A DNA stretch of 64,000 nt from Agapetus fuscipes (GCA_951799405.1 OX637334.1:13888001-13952000); one strand, 5' to 3'; positions 31,256 to 40,985 are shown, counted from the first letter of the stretch. Notes: generated from the letters alone by a model not told the origin. Program-made: numbers and translations.

Positions 31256-31492
31256 AAAGATATATTAACACTTAAGGTTAATAATTATTTATTGCATGTT
31301 CATAAGAAAACACCTGTAAGCTTGCGCTTACGCATACTGCTTGTTTGCTTACGAATATAAAAAAACGAATCATGAATTAACATTAGTCGTGTAACTCTTA
31401 CCGCCCTTCCTTGACACAGGGATGACATGGTCAAAGTGAACCATTTTTTACAGTATTGGAGGTCAGCCTCATACATACCTATATTTTAAGGA
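31256..31492 (-). repeat. Rep-B copy (right part of the nest)
   Basis: Starts TATATTAACACTTAAGGTTA and runs to TTGGAGGTCAGCCTCATAC. The tail side is cut off by MITE-C. Confidence 0.75.
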
Positions 31493-31527
31493 ACAATTAA
31501 AATGTACAAATAAATAATGACTTTTAG

Positions 31528-31675
31528 CATGGCTTATTTGATTAGCGCTGTTAATAAACTGCTATAAATAACAAAATAATGTTCCAGCCCAGACAATAGT
31601 ATAAAAAATATTTTCAAGCCGCGAATCGAACTCGCAACTTTCGGATTACAAGTCCGTAGCGTTAACCTATAACCT
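31528..31675 (-). repeat. SINE-A copy with internal deletion
   Basis: Tail side TGGCTTATTTGATTAGCGCT is joined almost directly to the head side (minus: GAGTTCGATTCGCGG, GGTTAACGCTACGGACTTG). The middle 130 bases or so are missing. Confidence 0.65.
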
Positions 31676-31684
31676 TAACTTTTC

Positions 31685-31795
31685 TTTTAAAGAAGACCCA
31701 AAGCAAATATAAACCCTGTAATTCTTCTTTGAAACGGGGATGATATTAAAAAAATATATGAAGCAATTTTTACAATATTGGTGGTCACCCATAGG
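31685..31795 (-). repeat. Rep-B fragment, diverged
   Basis: AGCAAATATAAACCCTGTAA, GAAACGGGGATGATATTA and TTGGTGGTCACCCATAGG keep the Rep-B head-side order. Confidence 0.55.
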
Positions 31796-31815
31796 TTTAT
31801 ATTTCGATAAAATAA

Positions 31816-32122
31816 ATGATAAGTACCTACACTATGTGTGTTGCTAAGTTTTGTTTTTACTTTAGTTTACGAATGACCCTAAAATCCCCCGTTGGTGTTC
31901 AGGTGGAAGCGTCTAAGTGTCAAATTACCAACTTTAGAGACAGAAGGGTCCAAGTGTCACCTCGACAGAGAGTTCAGGGGAAGAAAGGTACAAGTCCCAT
32001 GGACCGAGTCTTGCCACTTTGGCGCTTCTGTGGAAACTTTGACATTTTGATTTGGGACATGCCTGCTTCTGGAAATACATTACAAGTTCAAATCATTTCA
32101 GGCTCCAAAATCACGATACTAA
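31816..32122. other. Unassigned GC-richer patch before the mariner
   Basis: About 31870-32110 is less AT-rich and open for over 100 codons on the plus strand, but the frame runs into the mariner end and no domain is visible. Not called as a gene. Confidence 0.3.
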
Positions 32123-33067
32123 AGGGTGTTTTTTTTAGAGGTATAGAACTTTGAAATGGAATAAAACAAGGATGAATTTTTAAAATTGACATGAAGTTGA
32201 CTTTATTCGAAAGATAATCCTTTGGCATTATAATTTAAATATGATTTCTGGCATATGACCGGCTGGCTCGGACGTAATCTAATCTGGAGGTCCAATTTTC
32301 AATAACTTTTTCCAACATTTGTGGCAGTATATCGGCAATAACGCGGCGAATGTTGTCCTCCAAGTGGTCGATCGTTTCAAGCTTATCGGCGTAGACTAGC
32401 GACTTCACATATCCCCACAGAAAATAATCTAGCGGTGTTAAATCACACGATCTTGGAGGCCAATTCACGGGTCCGGAACGTGAAATTATGCGATTACCAA
32501 ACGTTTCCTTCAGTAAATCAATTGTGGCACGAGCTGTGTGACATGTTGCGCCGTCTTGTTGAAACCAAAGCTCCTGCACATCATGGTTGTTCAATTGAGG
32601 TACGAAAAAGTCAGTAATCATGGCTCTATAGCGGTCACCATTGACTGTAACGTTCTGGCCAGCATCTTTTTTAAAGAAGTGCGGACCAATAATTCCACCA
32701 GCCCATAAAGCACACCAAACAGTCAGTTTTTCTGGATTAACGGTGTCTCAACATACACTTGAGGATTATCTTCACTCCAAATACGGCAGTTTTGTTTATT
32801 GACGTAGCCATTTAACCAAAAATGTGCTTCATCGCTAAACAAAATTCTCTTATGAAAATCGGGATCAACGGCAATCTGGTTTTGGACCCATTCACCGAAT
32901 CTACGCCTTGCTAGGTGATCGTGTGGCTTCAATTGTTGCACGAGTTGTCTATTCATGTTGAAATGCCAAACTAAACTAAACACAAATCACTTGACAGCTG
33001 ACAAAATGGCCGCCAGTTAAAACAGTGTTGCCAACTTAAAGTTCTATACCTCTAAAAAAAACACCCT
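32123..33067 (-). mobile_element. DD41D (rosa-like) mariner element, internally deleted
   Basis: Identical 30-base terminal inverted repeats begin AGGGTG, a run of eight T, AGAGGTATAG, and lie at 32123-32152 and 33038-33067. The 945-bp element is shorter than the usual 1.2-1.3 kb because the transposase N-terminus is missing. A clear TA target duplication is not seen on both sides. Just inside the right end ACAAAATGGCCGCCAG may be a promoter or initiator motif (YY1-like core). Confidence 0.9.
32235..32983 (-). pseudogene. Broken DD41D mariner transposase
   Basis: Cut-and-paste transposase of the IS630-Tc1-mariner superfamily. Visible motifs are ILFSDEAHFWLNG (first catalytic Asp), WFQQDGATCHTAR (second) and PRSCDLTPLDYFLWG (third). 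By my count 41 residues separate the last two Asp, the DD41D spacing of the rosa group. The N-terminal helix-turn-helix region (about 110 residues) is absent; the reading starts near RQLVQQLKPHDH. A frameshift lies near 32738-32745: VYVETP continues in the next frame as NPEKLTVWCALWAGG. A second lies near 32263, after which HMPEIIF continues in another frame. Inactive. Confidence 0.88.
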
Positions 33068-33184
33068 ATATATCCATTTTGTTGCATTTTTTAAGGCGTT
33101 AAGTTATATGAATCGTAGAATCAAAGGCGGTGATATCGGGTAAAACATATTTATAAATTAAGCGTACTACTTATGTAATTTTCT

Positions 33185-33265
33185 GTTATTTTATTTGTTG
33201 TTTTATTTTGTAAGTACACATTAAGCATGCGCATGCACGAACAAACACATAATAAAGGTTATAAT
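33185..33265 (+). repeat. Rep-B middle fragment
   Basis: TTTATTTTGTAAGTACACAT and AAGCATGCGCATGCACGAAC fit the Rep-B palindrome region. It stands opposite the minus copy at 33.4 kb. Confidence 0.5.
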
Positions 33266-33394
33266 GAGTAGTATGGAAACAAAGATAATAACTTTTTTTT
33301 TCAAAACTTAAACAAATCTTTTCAAAACTAATACAAATAACTGTCTTTGGTTCTATATAACTCAAATGAACCTTAATTATATTTCAGTTCGTTC

Positions 33395-33528
33395 TGACGC
33401 ATACTTAATATGTACAAAATAAAACCCAAACCTCAAATGAACATGAACCCATCAAATCTCTTTAGATTTTCCCTGAAACAGGCGTGACAATGGCAAAAAT
33501 GAATTGATTTTTACAGTAAAGGTTGTGG
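33395..33528 (-). repeat. Rep-B copy, tail truncated
   Basis: AACCCAAACCTCAAATGAAC, TTTCCCTGAAACAGGCGTG and GATTTTTACAGTAAAGG. Confidence 0.7.
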
Positions 33529-34060
33529 TTAGGTTAACTTACGTGATAGCGTAGTTATTATGATTTTAAATATGCCAAATGACAGTAATTCCAGCTTAAA
33601 CCTCACTGCAGACAACTTTACGTTTAAACTAAGACATAGCGTTGACTAAAATGATATGGAAAATGTGACTGCAAGCGTAGTATTTATACTTTCCATCCAT
33701 TTTTGATAAAATAGTAAAGTTGAGTTAAAACTTTGAGCTTAAAATTTGAGTACAGGCTGCAGTGAGGGCAATAAGAAATCCCGTGGGGAAACGGAGAAGT
33801 TCCAGAACATATATCGGCCCCCTCTGACGTCACTGGCTCCGAGACTATCGACAGGCGCGTGCACTCTGTAGAACACTGATTCATATACAAATTTGTCACG
33901 TCAAGCAATTATATTGTAATTGTTTGCTAATGACTGCAGTCCCATACGAATGTGGCATTTAGCTGACAACAAATTAGTTAATGATGAACGATTACAATGT
34001 TAATGCCTCTACAATCAATAAAACAAATTAGTTCTTCAATGTAATTTGTGCTGCGTCTAT
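33529..34060. other. Unassigned sequence
   Basis: No gene. TTCCATCCATTTTTGATAAA near 33690 resembles TTTTCATACATTTTTGAT phrases near 7083, 19080, 38750 and 53860, perhaps a decayed unnamed repeat. Confidence 0.35.
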
Positions 34061-34061
34061 G

Positions 34062-34135
34062 GTTGCCGGCCTGGAGTGTAATAGTTAACACTACGGACTC
34101 GAATTCAAAGGGTCGTGAGTTCGATACCAGATGGA
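34062..34135 (+). repeat. SINE-A head fragment
   Basis: GCCTGGAGTGTAATAGTTAA and GAGTTCGATACCAGATGG are the A- and B-box region; the body is missing. Confidence 0.6.
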
Positions 34136-34194
34136 TTTTTTTAATCGTGTGGGTGGCCAGCCTCTTAGCAACCTATAATGAAAGGAATGCTTCT

Positions 34195-34325
34195 TTGAAG
34201 ATGCTGAAGAAGAGTCGCTATGGATGGTCGTTGGCATTCGACTTTGGCAAACGCCGCGTTCGAGCCCGGCTTTGTCCTATCGACAATAACTTCGACCCTG
34301 GTTCAACAGATGGTATTGCACGCAC
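34195..34325 (+). repeat. Unclassified repeat, copy 1 of 2
   Basis: GATAACTT(C/T)GACCCTGGTTCAAC-type sequence, with GTCCT before it, recurs at about 53390-53465. The GGTTCAA phrase resembles a B-box, so an old SINE is possible. The copy here reads ACAATAACTTCGACCCTGG. Confidence 0.5.
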
Positions 34326-34679
34326 ACAAGCTTCTGGCTTTTTTGGCGAATTTCATTCCTTTTCACAAATTTATTTAAACAAAAATACAAAAAATCACTT
34401 CCTTGTGTACGGCGTCGCAGTGTAAAATCTCTCTCACGTAAAGCTCTTTAATAATTTTCCAATACAATTCTCCTCTACGAGCGGCGCAATAAATAAAAGC
34501 TAATTGTTTCTAGTGTTTTCAAAAAACGCAATAAATATCGAATAAAACTCATTTCATAACGGCGTCCTTTACTCGTATGTGATCGAAGGTTTTTTTTCCG
34601 TTTTTTAAGTACATTTTTATTGTCACGTTTCGCATACATTTTTCATCGATTTACGTAATATCTGTTGTTCCTTCATTTA

Positions 34680-35157
34680 TAGATTGGTATGCTGGTGACC
34701 ACCCATACTGTGAGAATTGATTCAATTTTGTCATCATCATCTGTGAAAAGGCGGCAAGGGTTGCAGAGTAAGGCTCATGACTTTTGGGCTTTCTTTTAAA
34801 AGTACACATGCAGCATGTGTAAATGTAAACTTACACAGGACGGGCATGACGAGGGTGTGAGCATGTCTGCTTGAGGGTATACATTAATTATATTCATCTA
34901 TAATCTATAATTAATCTAAGTTGCAAGGATATATTCATTTAAAGCTCTCAAATGCATACCCACAAACAGACATGTATAAGTTCGCGCTAACACATGCCGC
35001 ATGTGGACCTACAATATAAAATCCAAACCTCAAATGAACATAAGCCCTACAACTTTTGCCGACCTTCCCTGACACAGAGGGGACATTGGCAAAGTGAACC
35101 ATTTTTTACAGTATGGGTGGTCAGCTTCATACCAACCTATAAGTCAAGGAATAATCT
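34680..35157. repeat. Tail-to-tail Rep-B dimer
   Basis: Plus copy 34680-34905 (head AGATTGGTATGCTGGTGACC) and minus copy 34905-35157 (head side GTCAGCTTCATACCAACC) meet at ATCTATAATCTATAATTAAT. The plus copy has an extra GGACGGGCATGACGAGGGTG insertion beside the E-box region. Confidence 0.85.
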
Positions 35158-35261
35158 AGATTGTTAATATATCTTCGCAACATAGATTATAGATAACAGA
35201 TGATCGTCGATGTTCAAGTTGCAGAACACATTAAAAAAAGAGGGTTAGATTTTAGTCTTAG

Positions 35262-35520
35262 TTTGATCGATAGCTCAGCTGATAGAGTGCTTGAATTCCA
35301 TGCCGAGAGCTCGGGCTCAAATCCCACCGAAGCTATCAGAAATGATTTCCCGTTTCAGTATTAATTCAAACCCAAATTAAAAAAAAAAACCAGTAAAATT
35401 TACTCAGCCTTCACAAGCAATGAGTACCAACGCCATAGGGACCTGGGAAACCACCATTTCAACTGAAGTGGTTGGCCGGCTCTCTAACCTGTAAAAATAA
35501 ATATATTCCACCCGAAGTTT
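35262..35520 (+). repeat. SINE-F copy
   Basis: GATCGATAGCTCAGCTGATA (A-box region), GGGCTCAAATCCCACCG (B-box), GATTTCCCGTTTCAG, then CATTTCAACTGAAGTGGTTG and TATTCCACCCG. Confidence 0.8.
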
Positions 35521-35914
35521 CACTCTATGCTTTGAACCTAAACATGAATCGTATAGAACCAAAAAGGAAATCTAGGATTTTTTCGGAAAGGATCAAAATA
35601 CTTAAAAATGCTTTCCAAGTCATTCAATGTATTTATCTAATTTTAGAAAACATTTCTAGATAACCGTATTTGGTCCTATACGACCTACGTGCAAGTGAAT
35701 ACTGTGGAGCAAGCTGGAAGTTGCAAGACTTCTGGTTGTGGTAAGTTCCCAGCATCCAACTTCTCAGTAATTAATGTACCTAATAACTGTGCGCACTTAT
35801 ATTCAATTACTTATTTAATAACGATAATAATTATTAATTGTTCACCGAATGAACTACCGCTTTGATTTACTTTTAAAGTTTTGTGGTATTATCTTGAATC
35901 TAAGTTGTAACTTA

Positions 35915-36012
35915 CTAACCTCCACTTCCACTGAAGGGATTGGCGTGAGACCGGCTCCCTCAGCCGTAAAAACAAATAGGTCCCGAATGGTCACATGCGA
36001 CCCTTTCGGTGA
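35915..36012 (+). repeat. SINE-F 3' fragment
   Basis: CTCCACTTCCACTGAAGGGA, TTGGCGTGAGACCGGCTCC and ATAGGTCCCGAATGGTCACA. The tRNA head is absent. Confidence 0.7.
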
Positions 36013-36251
36013 TACCGCAGGAAAAAAATTAGACTATGTGTGAAGCTTTGTTGCGTTAGTTGTAAAGGTGTATGGAAACATTGTTTCCGAAACCGGTCGT
36101 ACATAATTAAATTTTACTCACCCCGTAACCTAATACAATTTGTTTATTTTATTTTTAATTTTAATTTTTTAAAAATGAAAGGTTACAAAGTGAATGCCTC
36201 ATCAATTAATGATAGTGTATAAAGATTTTAAAATTCACCCATCACTCAATA

Positions 36252-36492
36252 TACGGGCGACAACTTAGTGGTTAAAACCTTGCGTTCAATATCAGAGGAC
36301 TAGGGTTAGATCCCCGCCAAGATTTCCAGTCTAATTTTATATTTCAAATCTGTAATCAAAGTAACGGCAAAGTTTGCTCAGTTTTCATATTTTTCATTTA
36401 TATGAGGACCTACCCCTCTGGAGCAGAAAAACGATTACTTCAAGTGCCACTGAAAACAAAAATAGGTTTTCCCCTCGCTACAATACCTTCGA
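36252..36492 (+). repeat. SINE-F copy, diverged
   Basis: ACAACTTAGTGGTTAAAACC and AGGGTTAGATCCCCGCC (head), CAAAGTTTGCTCAGTTTTCA, AAATAGGTTTTCCCCTCGC. Confidence 0.65.
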
Positions 36493-36559
36493 AGAGAACG
36501 CGGCAGTTACAGTATATGTGTAGATAAACAAGTTGACTGTTTTGATGTTAACTTATAGG

Positions 36560-36772
36560 TCTTAATGGGCTTATATCTATAATCTAAGTTGCAAGGATAT
36601 ATTCATTTAAAGTTCTCAAATGCATGCCCACAAACAAACACGTGTAGTTCGCGCTTACAAATGCTGATTGTGTACTTACAAATAAAATCCAAACCTCAAA
36701 TGAACATAAGCCAACTTTTGCCGACCTTCCCTGACACAGGGGTGACATTGGTAAAGTGAACAGATGTTGTGA
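36560..36772 (-). repeat. Rep-B copy, head truncated
   Basis: TATAATCTAAGTTGCAAGGA (tail side) through CACGTGTAGTTCGCGCTTAC to GGTGACATTGGTAAAGTGAA. Confidence 0.8.
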
Positions 36773-37084
36773 ATATGATGTGTAAATATGATGGTATCCG
36801 TACATCTTAGATTAAAGACGAAAATAAAGAACAAAATAAAACGAGACAAATCCTGTGCCAATTACCAATGAATCACGTTACATCGCAAATCAAGATAATT
36901 GTCACATTTTCTCGGTACAGACACAGAACAACGAAGCTTGTTTTGTGCCATAAAAAATACCCGACCTATAAAACGTAGGTACACGAAAGTTTCTGGTTAC
37001 CTGCTGTTCACAAATCACCCTGAAAGCTAGAGGTTACGTGGAAATAGGAGGTGACTTCAAATAATAGGTCTATCTGTAACTGTA

Positions 37085-37205
37085 ACGCTGATGTCGTCCC
37101 ACCAGAGGCGGCCAGAACCTCTGCAGAGCACCCACTCATTTATATCCTGGCAAACTTCTCTTATTTCATTTACATCCATCACTTTATTCATACGTTTCCA
37201 TCTTG
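37085..37205 (-). pseudogene. Tail-T copy, 3' end (inverted partner)
   Basis: Minus strand gives MNKVMDVNEIREVCQDINEW and CRGSGRL, the last part of the Tail-T protein. It abuts the plus-strand internal part at about 37205. The arrangement is what twin priming (5' inversion during target-primed reverse transcription) produces. Confidence 0.6.
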
Positions 37206-37420
37206 TGATCTGGAAGAGGATGTGAGGATAAAGGTGCAAAATATAATGAGATGGTTTGGGCATATCAAAGGAATGGATTATGAACGCTTGACAAACAGTA
37301 TCTACAGGGAAAATGTAAGAGATAAAAGAGAAAGGGGACGACCGAGAAAGGAATGGCTTGATCGAATCAGTGAAATTATGAATATATTGGATACACCGAG
37401 TGAATGTAAAATACGGTCTA
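37205..37420 (+). pseudogene. Tail-T copy, internal part (inverted)
   Basis: Plus strand gives IMRWFGHIKGMDYERLTNSI and KRERGRPRKEWLDRISEI, normally upstream of the segment at 37085-37205 but here on the opposite strand. The frame is open over about 65 codons. Confidence 0.65.
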
Positions 37421-37427
37421 TCTCTAA

Positions 37428-37678
37428 TCAACAGTTTAAGTTACAAAGATACATTTACATTTATAATTCATATTAAATGCAAGCCCACAAGCAGACACGT
37501 GTATGTCTGCGCTTTCATGTGCTGTAGGTATGTGTGCTCACAAAATAAGAGCCAAACCATAAATGAACGTAGGCCCTGAAATTCTCGTCCATGTTCCGTA
37601 AAACATTTGTGACATGAAACTGAACCAATTTCAAGAGTATAGTTGGCCAGCCTCTTATCAACTTATAAGGCAAGGAAC
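37428..37678 (-). repeat. Rep-B copy
   Basis: AAGTTACAAAGATACATTTA, CCCACAAGCAGACACGTGTA (E-box kept), and GGCCAGCCTCTTATCAACTT at the head side. Confidence 0.8.
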
Positions 37679-37679
37679 A

Positions 37680-38365
37680 CGGATAGAAAATAAATGATTT
37701 GATATTAAATGAAAGTTTACCGGAAAATAACGGGTAAGGAATGATCCAGGAATGTGCGGAATTCTCATCTGTGTTGGAGTTGTGATTTATTTTTAATCAT
37801 AGCTGGGAATCCCTACGGATAGTTGATACACAACTATTATATTACTTATATAAACAAACAAACGTATAACAAGGTGGTTTCTTTATAACCAAACTACTGA
37901 AATATCCGCTTGAAATAAATTATGGTCGGAAAAATAAAATGTTAGATATTTTCTACTTCAAATATAATTGTAACTCTATCGCCGTTTTATTACATATAGG
38001 TGGCTTTAACCTTTGCAATAGCTGCTTTAATTCATTTCATTCATATAGATCACTTTTATGTACATTTAATTTTGTCTATTTATTTTGTAAATCTCATTCT
38101 TTCCCGTTTTCACCTACCTATATTATCAAGCCATACTCCATCATTCCTTTCCCCTTTTTTTCTGTATGAAAATTTCAACAGTCTTTCACGATCCATTTTT
38201 TCTACAAAGCTCTCATTTGTAACTTACTTTTTCACATTCTTTTTCAGCCTGCATTTATTTCTCTTTTGTGCACATCAAGTTTTTATACAAAAAACTTTGC
38301 GTTACGCAATATCTGTTCGAATACAACTATTTTTTTTTCACAAATTTAATTAGTTGAGCGTTTGC
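37680..38365. other. Unassigned AT-rich sequence
   Basis: Plus-strand frames around 37940-38350 are Phe/Ser/His-rich translations of T-rich DNA and are not believable genes. Confidence 0.4.
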
Positions 38366-38369
38366 ACAA

Positions 38370-38462
38370 TCCTAGACGTATTTCCATTTCAAATGAAAAG
38401 CTTGGCTTAATGCTGGCTCCATTTCCTGTAAAAAGAAATAGGTTCCGCTCGTCAAATTTCAC
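38370..38462 (+). repeat. SINE-F 3' fragment
   Basis: TTCCATTTCAAATGAAAAGC, TTGGCTTAATGCTGGCTCC and ATAGGTTCCGCTCG. Confidence 0.65.
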
Positions 38463-39467
38463 CCTTATTATATGACGTGACCAGCATTTCAAACGTAGGA
38501 AGTCATGTGGATTTTATTCAGTTCCTGGAAGACCAAATATATTGTCATGTTACAAATCTGTGCTAGTTAAGTGTAAATAATGATGCCCATGTTTGCGGTT
38601 AACAGTCTACTGACGCTGAAAATCATTTCAGATCATTTTAAATTCACTCCAGCTACCCGAGTATTAAGCATCGCAAAAATTCGCGTCGATCGTGGAAATA
38701 AAACAAATGTAAAGAATTTACGGAGGCCCTCTTAGTGATTGATTTACTTTTCATACATTTTTTGTAGATCAACCCGATCGAAGGGAGTTTATGTAATAAT
38801 TTTTAGGGTTTGGTGGTTTATGTAATGTTGTGTACTCGGAGTATTTTTTTTTGCAATGAATTACATAAGTAGGGCAACGAGTATTTGTCTTTATGGAGGT
38901 TTCGCTACTACCCTTATTATGTGCTTTTCAGATAAATTACTAACCCCTATTTAGAGTTGCAACATCTAAAATAAAAATAGTTACGCTAATCGCCGAAGAA
39001 TTGACATATAAGAAGAGGAAGAAGAATTATAGTCCTGATTCAACACGTGTCAGTCGTATCCTTGCAGTACTGAGTATTTGACCTGTTCGGGGCGGGGTAG
39101 TTGTCAAATATTAACCGGGCGGAAGTAGCCGAGCGCTTCCGATCTTACCCGAAGCCCGGGCAACAGTGAAAGCTCACAAAGCGAGCAATTTGTATATGGA
39201 ATAAAACATAAATGTGGTACAACGCAACTAAACAGCATAACATGTAGTGCAATTTCTCACCGAGTTTTCTCATAAATGGTCATAATGGCGCTTTTGCAAA
39301 TACTCCCAGAATTTTTCTCGTATTTAGTCCATTTTGGAACTTCCCATGGTCCTCTTATTTCTCTCGAATGACGTGGCTGTGGGTTACAGGCCAGAGGACC
39401 AGCATCTGTAGACACACATTCTTTGAACACAGTTTTTCCTCTGATAGATTTTTATTTCGGATATCCG
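38463..39467. other. Unassigned sequence
   Basis: No coding signal. A short GC-rich hairpin-like patch (GCGGAAGTAGCCGAGCGCTT) lies near 39120. Nothing else recognised. Confidence 0.35.
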
Positions 39468-39471
39468 GTCG

Positions 39472-39848
39472 GTCAACGACGTTACCATGTTGAAAGCACC
39501 GGTTCCCATAGATCACCGAAGTTAAGCAACATTGGGCGCGGACAGTACGCTCCCCCAGTTCTTGTTTATCGTATACGCCAATCTTGTCAAATATGACTTT
39601 GTCATGCAGTTGTCTTATGAATCAAATTCTACACAATCTGAGCTAAGAAAAACCGTAAAACTCGATAATGTGAGAGTTCTTTTAAATATTTTTTAAATAA
39701 ATTTATTGTTTTCATAAGACACATCGGTCCAGTACACATACAAACATGGCTCATGTAATTTTTTTTCAATGGCGTATACGATAAACAAGAACTAAGGCAG
39801 CGAGTACTTGGATGGGCTACCGCTCAGGTACACCGCGTGTCGTTGGCA
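39472..39848 (+). rRNA. 5S rRNA-derived segment, interrupted (not a functional gene)
   Basis: Removing the MITE leaves about 118 bases, almost the full 119-120 of an insect 5S rRNA. Recognisable parts are the 5' GTCAACGACGTTACCATG, GATCACCGAAGTTAAGCAAC (A-box), TTGGGCGCGGACAGTAC, TTGGATGGGCTACCGCTCAG (C-box side), and the 3' CACCGCGTGTCGTTGGCA, which pairs with the 5' end. Several differences from the usual insect sequence and direct fusion to a tRNA-like SINE show that it is a retroposed derivative. Confidence 0.85.
39548..39802. mobile_element. 255-bp MITE inserted in the 5S head
   Basis: Inverted ends of 33 bases (39548-39580 and 39770-39802) differ at three positions; both contain AGTTCTTGTTTATCGTATAC. 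AGTA flanks both sides (39544-39547 and 39803-39806). With the MITE removed, the 5S sequence reads through as AGTACTTGG. Four-base duplication with CG termini recalls Sola-type targets, but the superfamily is not established. No coding capacity. Confidence 0.88.
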
Positions 39849-40414
39849 TCTTGAACCGGTCCGTAGTCCGTAGTGACAACACTTCGGACTCGTAAATGGA
39901 AGGTTGTGGATTCGGATCCCGGCGGAGCACAAAAATATACCATTTATATTTCGAATGTGCTCTTTGCTGAATTGAAAAATTCATAAACCTTTACCAAAGA
40001 CCGGTCACTGAAAGGTCCATCCAACATTACAACAACTGGGTCTTGCTTGAGAATTGGCGCTTTCTATAGCGACGACCAAGCTCGCAGAGGGCTCCATCCA
40101 ACATTACAACAACTGGGTCTTGCTTGAGAATTGGCGTTTTCTACAGCGACGACCAAGCTCGCAGAGGGCTCTTGAGGTGTGATACACACAAAAACAGCGC
40201 TCACCAAATAAATCATCCTAATATTATTATTGTTATCCGATAGTTTCAATTACGTTTACAGAGCTCTATATTGATTTAACATATAAAGATTTGGCTTTTT
40301 ATTTTAATTGAATTTAGTTCTATTTCATTCAATTTATTTTAATTTCATTATAATGTATTTTAACTATATTTTTATAAGCTACGGCCACATTGTGTTTTTT
40401 TTTGTTCATTGACT

Positions 40415-40802
40415 AAAAAGTTGGTATGAGACTGAGCCCTTAATATTGCAAAAACATGCCGCAAAAACTTGATTCACTTTTGCCAATGCCACCCGGGTTT
40501 CAGGGAAATGCGGTAGGAGTTGCAAAGTGTGTGCTAATGTGAGATTTGGTTTAATTTGTAAGCACACATGCAGCATGTGTACGCGCGAATTTACATGAGG
40601 ACTTTCTTTTCTTTTCCACGAATAGAGTTACACTAGCTGATTAACTTCATCGGGAAGGCCCTCAGCCACTTGAAAACATATTGTAATGTTGTTCACCGAG
40701 TGAAGCAACTCCGCATGAGTTGTATGAATTTTGTGGGCATGCATTAAATAATATGATGCGTAAATGTCAGTATATCTTTGCAACTTAGTTTATAGACTCT
40801 GA
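40415..40802 (+). repeat. Rep-B copy with about 135-bp insertion
   Basis: Head AAAGTTGGTATGAGACTGAG, ACACATGCAGCATGTGTACG, then an unidentified insertion (about 40600-40733), then TGTGGGCATGCATTAAATAA and TTTGCAACTTAGTTTATAGA. Confidence 0.75.
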
Positions 40803-40879
40803 GTTTCACATAGCGAGTGTTGCGCATAACGAGTAAGATTCCGTGACGAGCTCTTCTCGTTGTGTGAGGCTGAACTCTG

Positions 40880-40985
40880 CTCCGTTACTTATTCTGAGCA
40901 AGGACGGCAAAGGAAGGGCGCAAGTGGTTACGCTAATGGTTTTACGAGCATCTGAGGGATTCGAACCCTAGGTGTCGCCGTGGGT
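40880..40985 (-). repeat. tRNA-like remnant
   Basis: Minus strand has GGGTTCGAATCCCTCAGATG, a perfect B-box, preceded by CACCTAG. No A-box of matching quality and no acceptor stem, so probably an old SINE head rather than a tRNA gene. Confidence 0.4.

Larger units (their letters stand above)
39468..40233 (+). repeat. Composite 5S rRNA-tRNA SINE (SINE-A, longest copy)
   Basis: In order: a 5S rRNA-derived head (39472-39547 and 39807-39848), linker TCTTGAACC, tRNA-derived part (GGTCCGTAGTCCGTAGTGAC, B-box-like GATTCGGATCCCGGCGG), SINE-A body and tail (ATT)n. TATCCG flanks both ends (39462-39467 and 40234-40239), a possible short target duplication. Two later changes are visible: a 255-bp MITE in the 5S part and an 80-bp tandem duplication of the body (about 40013-40160). 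A 5S internal promoter plus tRNA boxes would give two potential pol III promoters. Confidence 0.85.

Noticed and set aside
31816..32154. 112-codon plus-strand protein
   Set aside because: The frame ends inside the mariner inverted repeat and shows no domain; composition alone is not enough.
34048..34425. 125-codon plus-strand frame
   Set aside because: It crosses a SINE-A head fragment and an unclassified repeat; the composition is that of repeats read through, not a protein.
37939..38353. Phe/Ser-rich plus-strand frames that look like membrane proteins
   Set aside because: They are translations of T-rich DNA, with no start context, splice pair or conserved motif.
39472..39848. Functional 5S rRNA gene
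   Set aside because: It is interrupted by a 255-bp MITE, differs at several positions from insect 5S, has no T-run terminator after the 3' end, and is fused to a SINE.
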